A stretch of DNA of 64,000 bases from Acephala macrosclerotiorum (taxonomy: Eukaryota > Ascomycota > Leotiomycetes > Helotiales > Mollisiaceae), in assembly GCA_014904845.1 (NCBI GenBank), contig MU119237.1:1-64000 (forward strand), given 5' to 3'. Under the pieces are notes generated by a model that had not been told where the DNA came from, did no database searches, and saw nothing but the letters and a program-made list of their open reading frames with translations. Positions 55,428 to 64,000 of this stretch are shown here, in pieces. Positions within the stretch are counted from its first letter, which is position 1; every line of letters begins with the position of its first letter. Both the position numbers and the translations under genes were made by a program.

Positions 55428-57786
55428 TCAGCTTGCCCTATGTCGGAAACCAAACAACGGATACACAACATCAAACAAAACCTTTTCTAACTCGGGATCC
55501 TCAACAAGCCGCTTCCTGGTTTCCTCGTCCTTGTATCCCCGCGCTAGGTCACGTGTTAGGATCTCGATTTTCTCATCTTCTGAGAAGATGTTGAAATTAT
55601 TATTCCAGAAGTTCTGTACGTTGTCTTTGATTATTTCACGCATTACTTCGGCAGCTGCTTCTAGTTTGGGGATTCCTAGTGCAGTGTTAGTGTCATGATG
55701 CGTAAATCCAGCGGCGTGCGAAACTGTACCGCAGTCACAAATGCTTCCTATAATCATAAAGTGTTAGCTCAACCCGGCGAAATTATATGAACGGAAAACT
55801 TACCTTGAGTGCCTAGAACCAGCTCTGTCTCCTCTTGCAGTCGCCTAAATCCATTCTCGTCAAGAGTTAGCTCGCTTACAAGGCCCCATATTGGTTTCGC
55901 TATCAGAAAGCCATTGAAAGAAGCATGGTGCATGACGCGACAGAAAGCTTCCTTTCGAAACAGGTTTCTTGCTATTCTCGAGATGAGCAACTGGAATCAT
56001 ACAAATAAAGAAAGAGAGGGCACATACAGGCAGCAACGACATCCTCTGGTCCATACAGATGCTGTGGTGGTAGCACATCGTCTTCCAACATGTTCGAACT
56101 ACTAATCCTTGTAAAACCCAGCTTCATAAATCGTATGCGTTTCAGATAGATCCAGATGACTTGGACTGGAAATTGGTCATACAATGCTAGAAATTGATTT
56201 CGTTGAGCTTCCCGAGTTTCTTCGGGGAGGCCGCGAGTGGTGGAGTCGAGCTTGATACGCATGTAATGTAATCCACGAGCTTGATCGAAATCCTTTGTAT
56301 TGAGAGATTTTCCACCTTGAGATGGTTAGCCACCATCATATCTACTTTACGTGGACTTACTGAGCTCGAGGTAAAGCTTCTTTGCTTTCTCTTCTTGAAT
56401 AAATAATGCATACAGTTTGTCTTCCGGAAAGGCCCCACTCGACAGACTCGGCAGCGTTTCAGGAACCTCTTGTGATGAGGATGCTGAAGCCAATAATGTT
56501 GCTGCTTGTCTGAGTTTCATGCGACCTTTAGCTCGACCATTGCTAATTTCAAACCCATTATGACTAGTTAGGTAATGCTGAAGTGTCTTGTAAGTGGTAG
56601 CCTTATTATTAAAGACAATCAAGTCAATTCGATGACTCTCCTCCAGCATGATGCCGTTGATCTTATTGACATACTCTTCCGACAAAGGGAAGAATCGGAA
56701 ACCAAACCTGTCACTTGCCCCAATTGGTCCCCCATTGAGAAGAACACATCTACCGTCAACGATCTTGGAATACGAGTTGAGTGCTTTACGGATAGGAAGA
56801 TCCCTCAGGAACAACCCTGCTGCTTCAGGATGGAGATGTGGCTCCGTGCAAACTTTATAAGCCGCTTCTCTCCATACTCGAATCGTTTCATCAAAATCCT
56901 CCTCAGGTACAGGTAGCAGGAGGGTCCGAAGCACGATCAGGAGTCTCGGTGCTATCGGAGCGAAGAGGTGGAATTCCGTGTAGGCTGAACATTCCATTTT
57001 GCCAGTTACCGGATTGAATCTCTCCGTCTCTGCGCCCTCATGTATGCTATACGCATTCTGCGTGAGGAGAAATTCGTCGTCCGGGTTGGTTGGAGTAACG
57101 AGGGCCATGTAGAATTGCTGGACATTGTTGATGAACCATTTCGCATCGTCAGGATAGATCCGCTTACTCAACTTTTCCATCCACTCCAAGCCACAATCCA
57201 TCTTCAAGTCGAGGATACCCTTGATGTTATCGAACCATACGTCAATTGGTTTCTTGATTCTCCTTTCCTTCATATGTTTCAACATCTTTTCTCTGTCGTT
57301 CGAGTCGTAGTCATCAGCATTGTCGTGGCAATAGCGGCGGTGAAACCCACTACCTCGGTACTTCATGATAAAGAGAAACTTCCGCAAGGTATCCCGCTGG
57401 GTCCGTGTGATCCAAACCTCAGTCTTTCCCGCCTCGAAAGCCTTGCGAATTGTGCTTATGACCTCGCCAGCTTGGGATTCGAGCACAGACAATTGTTCCT
57501 CAATGTGATGCTGCTTCGTAGATGCGCTAACATCGCGATACATATCTATCATTCCAAATGTCTTCGCCACCGATGTCTCCGTGATCTCCGGCTCTTCGCT
57601 AGCGAGGTTGATACCGTACAGCATTGGTTCCATGGAGCGCGATCTATTCTTGCGTCTGCCTTGTTTTTTGGAAGTACGAGCAGAAATTGGTGGTTCGCTG
57701 AGATGCGAATAGTTTCGTAGGATGAAGCGGGGAATGAAGTGGTGATATTGTGATCTTTCCGAGGCAGAGGCAAAGGAATTCGCCAT
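55428..57786 (-). CDS. DUF4238-domain protein
   Basis: Four minus-strand exons (57786-56361, 56315-56028, 55971-55804, 55747-55428) join in phase into 733 aa. The N terminus carries the DUF4238 signature YHHFIPRFILRNYS (14-27). This is followed by SRSMEPMLYGINLAS, a TRTQRDTLRKFLFIMKYRGS block, WFINNVQQFYMALVTPTNPD with EFLLTQNAYSIHEG, and the EFHLFAPIAPRLLIVLRT block, the usual order of this family. The second half has helical repeats and ends RLVEDPELEKVLFDVVYPLF. The function of the family is unknown. In fungi the copies are often numerous and clade-specific. The exon 2/3 acceptor is not the first AG (a pyrimidine-rich TTCCAG): the downstream GAATAG is needed to keep the family frame (RNLFRKEAFCRVMHHASFNG). 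Confidence 0.85.
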
Positions 57787-58510
57787 CTTTTCGAGACGGT
57801 AGTTCTAATAATTGAATGAGCTTCAACGGCGGCTTCAACAAAGGTAGTAGTCATACGAGTTACGGCGCAAATACAATTGTGGTGTAGAAAGGTGACGCAG
57901 AATTGAGGTTCTTGCAGGCACCTGGACGGCGAGGCTGAGGTTTTCGCACTTCAGTACAGTTGCTGATAGGAGTTTTCAGCAGTGATAAACATGAATAGTA
58001 TGGGAGGGTTTGAGTAGTTTCTGAAGTTCTGCTGAAGAAATAACCGAGTGCTTCATTGCGTAAGAAAGAGAAAGGCATCATTTTTCGAACGACCTCACCT
58101 CATCGGAGATGGTCGACGGTTGTTGGCGTTTCACGGCCTTTTGCTGGCCGCCCCACCTCATTTGGCCTCGTGCATACAAAACCATGCAATGTGCCGGCCC
58201 ATAGGTCGTATGCAGCCGTGGCGCATGCTGAGGTGGCGTCTCACGAAATGCCAACATGATAAGCAACTGAGCTCCTATGGCCATGCAAAAATGTAATTAA
58301 TACACCAATCATATGCTTTATTTATTTGAGAATAAAATTGTATATATTACTCATTTGCTATATATACTCCGGTCTATGTTGATTGATGGACAAATTGTGG
58401 CTGTGGATGCAATTACTTTTACGATAGGGTCGGTGGATTCATTCCAGAACCATTACATCTTCTTGTATGTAGATATTCTTCAGATGATTAGTTTAAATAT
58501 AACTTTAAAT
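57787..58510. other. Intergenic region, nothing recognised
   Basis: About 720 bp. The 82- and 67-codon frames near 58048-58296 overlap each other on the plus strand and oppose a minus frame. The right part (58290-58500) turns AT-rich. There is no supported gene. Confidence 0.45.
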
Positions 58511-59245
58511 TCAATCCCTGCTCCATCCCGGATCACCACTTCGTTCCCTGATCCCCTTGCCCCTCCACATTAGCACGCCAATCGTCAGTGGAAAGGCCTG
58601 CAAGCTCAGGGTCTTTGAGGAGGTCCTCTCCGGGAATGAGAATCGGTATGCGACGTCGCCTGTGTCTCTGGGGATGTCGGCCTGCCCGGTGAGCAGAGGT
58701 CGAGCAATGGATTTGATGCCATCAGCGCCAATGACCAGACCCGCTTTCCAGACTTTGCCGTCTAGAGTCTTGGCGCTGGGAGCATCGAAGTCATATTCGA
58801 TGACTCGTTGGCTCTTGTGGATTTGGACCCCGGATTTCTCGGCTGCTTCAAGAAGAGCGGCATGGAGATCTGCTCGATGAACAAGATAGTATGGTGCGCT
58901 GTGCTCCTCGACGATGTTGTCGAATGGGAATTTCGTGATGGTGGAACCGTCTTCCCAGCGAATGAAGTAATATCTTTGAGAGGCTGATTTCTTCATTTTT
59001 TCGAGGTCGACTCCCCATCTGAGAAGCAAGCGGGAACTGTTTGGCGGAACACGAATGCGTGCACCGGTCTGCAAAATGTTAGGGCTCGTTTGTTGGGCGT
59101 AATTCTGTGGCGTACCTCTGCGAATTCTGGTGCAGAGTCGATAATGGTGACTCTGGCCATCGGTTCGGAGGGCAAGGCCGGCTGCTAGACCTCTAAGACC
59201 AGCACCGACAATGAGGATTTCTTGTGGATGAGCTGCTTGAGGCAT
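58511..59245 (-). pseudogene. FAD-dependent monooxygenase pseudogene, 3'-truncated
   Basis: From ATG 59245 the protein begins MPQAAHPQEILIVGAGLRGL, a Rossmann FAD-binding start (GxGxxG partly changed to GAGLRG). After LALRTDG the expected strand RVTIIDSAPEFAEV appears in another phase, so there is a frameshift near 59160. An intron with donor GTACGC and acceptor TTGCAG then leads to the ARIRVPPNSSRLLLRWGVDL block, YYLVHRADLHAALLEAAEKS and VIGADGIKSIARPLLTG, the GD-type FAD motif of salicylate-hydroxylase-like enzymes. After GDVAYR the frame shifts again (near 58650), and the family sequence (ILIPGEDLLKDPEL) runs one phase over to a stop at about 58533. The C-terminal half of the enzyme is absent. 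This is a dead, truncated copy. Such enzymes often belong to secondary-metabolite or aromatic-degradation sets, but no partner genes remain here. Confidence 0.8.
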
Positions 59246-59883
59246 TTTGTTTGATGGATACGAGGATTGTGATAAGTGATGGAAGGATACAGAACGTCGG
59301 GATGCAGTGATATGATATAGAAAGTAGCAACTTTCTGAATAAATATATAGAATTGGATTTGTTTGAGATGGCAAGGTTATTTCCAGAATCTTATCGATGT
59401 TGCCTGATGTTGCACGATACCTTGTCTAAGAGAGACACTAGACGCCGTATTCCCCTTGCTTAGTGCAACTTTGCTACTAAGAAGACTGTACCTCGTCTTG
59501 CATGAATGGTAGAATTGGCAGACTCCAGGATTCGCACCGCTATCTTTTTTTTGTGCCTTTTTTGATAGCTATATAGAATAATTTGTCGCCTGCCGTGGCA
59601 GGCCAGCTGCGTGTATATTTAAGCGTGAGTTCTTGTAATGACAAAGTAGAATAAGTGTTTAGCAAATTGAAATCATATACTTATATACGATGACGTTGAA
59701 TAGTGAGGCTCAATTGCTAGTCACGTGCGACTAGACTAACGGGGATCCAAATCGACTTCGACAAGACTTTTAATAAGCTTAATAAAAGAGCGAAAACGAA
59801 TATTATTACGACATTTTAATAGGTTCCAAAAAGTAATTATATTCCAGATTAATAAATATTAATAAGAATTATATTTAAATAAC
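59246..59883. other. Transition from gene island to AT-rich DNA
   Basis: No gene. It contains a pol III A-box-like word (TGGTAGAATTG, 59508-59518) and a T-run at 59544-59552, the palindromic GCTAGTCACGTGCGACTAG at 59716, and ACTTTTAATAAGC at 59765, which is shared with 8264. Composition becomes AT-rich after about 59780. Confidence 0.45.
59716..59735. repeat. Palindromic CTAGTC-ACGTGC-GACTAG motif
   Basis: Arms CTAGTC and GACTAG surround ACGTGC. The CTAGTCACGTG word recurs at 30856, and reversed at 14125 (CACGTGACTAG). It lies at the edge of the right-hand AT-rich zone. Confidence 0.55.
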
Positions 59884-59978
59884 ATAAAATAAATAAAATA
59901 AATAAAATAAATAAAATAAATAAAATAAATAAAATAAATAAAATAAATAAAATAAATAAAATAAATAAAATAAATAAA
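59884..59978 (+). repeat. AT microsatellite, 9-bp unit TAAAATAAA
   Basis: Runs of four and three A alternate regularly between single T bases, about ten times, up to the assembly gap. It is simple-sequence DNA that probably stopped the assembler. Confidence 0.9.
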
Positions 59979-60807
59979 NNNNNNNNNNNNNNNNNNNNNN
60001 NNNNNNNNNNNNNNNNNNNNNNNNNNNNNNNNNNNNNNNNNNNNNNNNNNNNNNNNNNNNNNNNNNNNNNNNNNNNNNNNNNNNNNNNNNNNNNNNNNNN
60101 NNNNNNNNNNNNNNNNNNNNNNNNNNNNNNNNNNNNNNNNNNNNNNNNNNNNNNNNNNNNNNNNNNNNNNNNNNNNNNNNNNNNNNNNNNNNNNNNNNNN
60201 NNNNNNNNNNNNNNNNNNNNNNNNNNNNNNNNNNNNNNNNNNNNNNNNNNNNNNNNNNNNNNNNNNNNNNNNNNNNNNNNNNNNNNNNNNNNNNNNNNNN
60301 NNNNNNNNNNNNNNNNNNNNNNNNNNNNNNNNNNNNNNNNNNNNNNNNNNNNNNNNNNNNNNNNNNNNNNNNNNNNNNNNNNNNNNNNNNNNNNNNNNNN
60401 NNNNNNNNNNNNNNNNNNNNNNNNNNNNNNNNNNNNNNNNNNNNNNNNNNNNNNNNNNNNNNNNNNNNNNNNNNNNNNNNNNNNNNNNNNNNNNNNNNNN
60501 NNNNNNNNNNNNNNNNNNNNNNNNNNNNNNNNNNNNNNNNNNNNNNNNNNNNNNNNNNNNNNNNNNNNNNNNNNNNNNNNNNNNNNNNNNNNNNNNNNNN
60601 NNNNNNNNNNNNNNNNNNNNNNNNNNNNNNNNNNNNNNNNNNNNNNNNNNNNNNNNNNNNNNNNNNNNNNNNNNNNNNNNNNNNNNNNNNNNNNNNNNNN
60701 NNNNNNNNNNNNNNNNNNNNNNNNNNNNNNNNNNNNNNNNNNNNNNNNNNNNNNNNNNNNNNNNNNNNNNNNNNNNNNNNNNNNNNNNNNNNNNNNNNNN
60801 NNNNNNN
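59979..60807. other. Assembly gap (829 N)
   Basis: A run of N with no sequence information. It is bordered by simple repeats of opposite strand sense. Confidence 0.99.
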
Positions 60808-60808
60808 T

Positions 60809-60867
<59 letters not shown>
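60808..60867 (+). repeat. TTTA microsatellite
   Basis: A perfect tetranucleotide array immediately after the gap. On the plus strand it is T-rich, whereas the repeat before the gap is A-rich and has a 9-bp unit. Confidence 0.9.
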
Positions 60868-63800
60868 CGTAATTACGTATTATAATTACTCGTATTTAAA
60901 TTTTTTAAAATAAATCGATTAAACGATTTAAATTAATTAATTATAATAAATTAATAAAATAATAAATTTTCGAGTATTATTCGTATATAAAAATATTAAA
61001 AAATCGATATTAAAATACGACTATTAAAATTACTATAAATAAATTATTAAAAAATATTAAAAAATATTTTTATAATAATTTTAATTATTTATATTATAAT
61101 AATTATCGATCGAATTTTTAAAATAAAAATATTATTAAAATACGTTTAATTAATTTTATAAAAATATAAAAAAATATTAAATTTTTATAAGTAAAATAAT
61201 TTAATAGTATCGTATTAACGTCGGTCTAGTTTTTTTAGTACTATTATAACGCTATTATAACGTTATTATAATACTATTAATTTTTACGAATATTAATAGT
61301 AATTAATTAATATTATAATAACGTTATAATAATACTAATAATAGTTTATTATTATTATTAGTACTAAATTTAATTCGACGATTTTTTAATGAAATTTTTT
61401 TTATTAATATAATTTATTAAATTTTTTATAATTTTTTATATTTATACGATTGATAAAAAATTATAATATTGATTATAAAACGTTTTTTTAATTATTTCGA
61501 GTTTAATTAAATATTCGTATAACGAATATAAATTTATATAAACGATTATTAAAATTTAAAAAAAAATCGAATTATTAAATAATTATATTAATAATAAATT
61601 CGATTATAATTATTATATCGATTTTTTTTATTATATTATATATTTTAAAAATTAAAGTATTTTTAATAAAATTATAATAAATAAATAAAATTTAATTTTA
61701 AATTTTTTATCGTTTAATTAATATTTATTTGTTAAAATATTTTTATATTTAATTTAAAAATTAAAACTTTTATTATTTATAAATAAATTATTAATAAAAA
61801 TGAAAAATTTAATTATAAATAAATCGAAAATTGTTTTAAATTAATAAATTATAATAATATAAATTTTTTTAATTTATTATTTTTAATATTTAATTTAAAA
61901 ATTAAATAATTTAATATTTATTAATTTAATTTTTTTATTTTAATTTTTTTATTATAATTAAATCGTATTTTTAAATTAAATTAAAATATATTTATTAAAA
62001 ATTTAATTTTATTAATTTTTTTTATTAATATAAATATATTATCGATTTATATTTTAATAATATTAAAAAACTTTTTAATAATTATATATCGATATAATTA
62101 TAAAATTTTTTTTATAATATTTATAATATATAATTTATTAATATATTTTTATTTTTATAATTTCATATAAATTTTTTAAAATAATTATAATTATATTTAA
62201 TAAATATAAATAAAAATTTTTTTTAATAAACGTATTAATATAAATCGTTAAAAATTTATTATAAATTAAATATAAATTTAAATAATATTATAATTAATTA
62301 TTATTTAATATTTTAAATTATTAAAAATTATATAAAAAAAAATTTATTTTTATATTTTTAAATTATTAATTTTAATTTTTTATAAAAAATATTTATAATT
62401 TTATTTTTAATTTTATTAATTAATTTTAAATTAAATTTTTTTTTAAAATTAAATTATCGATTTTTTTTTAAAACGTTTTAAATAATTATATAAAAATTAT
62501 AATTATTCTTTTTTATATAATTTTAATAATAATTATATATATATATTTTTATTTATTTATTATAAAAACTATAAAAAATTAAATTTTTTCAATAATAATA
62601 ATAAAAATTAATCGTTAAAATTTTAATAATTTCTTTTATCGTTTTTAATAAAATTATAATATTTATTTTATTTAAATTTTTTATTATATACGTTTTTATT
62701 TTGTAATTTTTTTTAAATGTTTTTAATTATATTTTTTAATTAATTTTTAATTTAATTTATTCGATTAAAAAAATAATAATTTTTTTTTTAATTATTAATT
62801 CGATTTTTTTAATTATTAATTTGATTATAAATTTTTAATATATTTTTTTTTTATATAATAAAATTTAATAATTATAAAACGAAAATTAATCAATTTATAA
62901 AATATATTAATTATATATATTTTTTTATTAATTATTAATATTTTATATAATTTTTTTATTTGTTTTTTTTTATATTATATACGTATTTTAAATAAATTTA
63001 ATAAATTTAATATAAACTTTATATTGAAATCGTTTTTTATTATAAGTATATTATTAATTTAATTTTAAACGTATAAATATTATATTTTTTTAATAATTAA
63101 TAATAATAATACGTTATTATTAATTATTTTAAAATAAATTTTAAAAATTAATAATATAAATATAATTTTATTTAATTTTATCGAATCGTTAATAATTTTA
63201 ATTATTATTTATAAAATTATATTTTTATTAATTTATTTTTTCATTAATTTATCGCGAATAATTTTATAAATTTAATATAATAAAATATAAAAATTTTTTA
63301 TTTTATTTATATTATTATAAATTTTAATAAATATTTTTTTAATTTTAATTATTATTATTTTAACGTTTTATTAAAATTTTATAAACGAGAAATTTTTTTA
63401 AATATTATAAATAATATTATTTAATAATTTTTAATATATATCGATTTAATTTATACGTAATATATTTTATATTATTTTTATAAATATATTTTTTATAAAT
63501 TTAATAATTTGAAATATTATAAATAAATTTATTATTTATAAAATTAATTTTTTATTTAAATATAAAACGTTAATAATAATTAAATAATTAAATTCGTAAT
63601 TATTTTATAAAATAAATATAAATTTTTTAAATAATTATTTATATATTTAATAATAATAATAATATTTAATATTTATATTATAATTAATATAATTTAATAT
63701 TAATAAAATAATTTTAAATTAAATTTTTTTTCGATTAATATAATAATATTTATAAATAGTTTTATTTTTTTATAATAAAAACGATTTTATTTTTTTAAAT

Positions 63801-64000
63801 TAAAATGGTTTTAAAATTGTTTAATTTTATATTTATAGTATTTATATTTTAAATATAAAATAAAAATAAATATATTTATAAAAATAATATAAAAAATAAT
63901 AATATTTAATAATATATTAATTCGAATAATTTTTTATAATAAAATAATATTTTTCTTAAATCGAATTTTATAAATTTTAATTGTAAAAATATTTAATTAA
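60868..64000. repeat. AT-rich RIP-type isochore
   Basis: Stop-dense A/T DNA with remaining C and G mainly in CpG, like the left flank. There is no open frame of useful length and no RNA gene was recognised. One structured block at 61238-61374 is listed separately. Confidence 0.85.
61238..61374. repeat. Short tandem units within a partial inverted repeat
   Basis: Units of CTATTATAACG type repeat at 61241-61275, and a mirrored set (TAATAACGTTATAATAATACTA) lies at about 61315-61340. The block begins AGTACTATT and ends ATTAGTACT. It looks like a decayed palindromic element. Confidence 0.45.

Noticed and set aside
57040..57720. 226-codon plus-strand frame opposite the DUF4238 gene
   Set aside because: Antisense shadow; the minus-strand frame carries the family signature and consistent splicing.
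59500..59552. A-box-like TGGTAGAATTG, a TTCG word and an oligo-T run suggesting a pol III gene
   Set aside because: The spacing between A-box and B-box-like words is too short for a tRNA, and stems do not form. At most a tRNA-derived relic.

Overview
The window reads as a chromosome segment of a filamentous ascomycete (Pezizomycotina). Leotiomycetes is my best guess, made from gene style and not from any search. Supporting signs are short GT-AG introns of about 45-67 nt, HET-domain genes, a Zn(II)2Cys6 regulator, a fungal Nup82, and a sharp split between a gene-bearing island of normal base composition (about 15.7-59.7 kb) and extremely AT-rich, gene-free flanks (1-7.6 kb, 8.3-9.0 kb, 9.7-15.7 kb, 60.9-64 kb). 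The flanks look like transposon DNA destroyed by repeat-induced point mutation (RIP).

Layout. 1-15.7 kb: RIP-type isochore with degenerate tandem, direct and inverted repeats, two less-degraded islands (7.6-8.25 and 9.0-9.5 kb) and a small hairpin-bearing island at 14.1 kb. A block of about 135 bp occurs at 9.53 and 15.71 kb, and the second copy marks the isochore edge. 15.8-19.5 kb: decayed gene relics (a small cysteine-bearing secreted-type protein, an unrecognised gene, a broken glutathione S-transferase). 20.5-27.8 kb: four co-oriented genes that look like a sugar-use group: a DHDPS-family aldolase, a Zn(II)2Cys6 regulator (one frameshift), a ribokinase and a sugar-porter MFS permease. 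28-31 kb: palindromes and an acidic-protein gene whose intron is almost entirely a 456-bp MITE-like element. 31.2-36.7 kb: two HET-domain genes (one intact, one with a frameshift) with a foldback element between them. 37.7-39.5 kb: a secreted S28 serine peptidase.

40.9-50.8 kb is largely a conserved housekeeping block: histone H4, a dead SDR, a single-pass membrane protein, TRAPP subunit 2/Trs20, mitoribosomal protein mL60, cap-binding protein CBP20 and nucleoporin Nup82. 51.2-54.9 kb holds the most striking gene: one spliced reading frame joining a caspase-like domain, a homeodomain and an RRM-like region (1135 aa). 55.4-57.8 kb: a DUF4238 protein. 58.5-59.2 kb: a truncated, frameshifted FAD monooxygenase relic. 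An assembly gap (829 N) flanked by opposed AT microsatellites separates this from a second RIP-type isochore.

The housekeeping genes are free of frameshifts over many kilobases, while five accessory genes carry frameshifts or stops. This favours real decay over general sequencing error, although single-base losses in the regulator and the second HET gene still need read-level checking. Exon coordinates were derived by hand from splice signals and reading-frame continuity.
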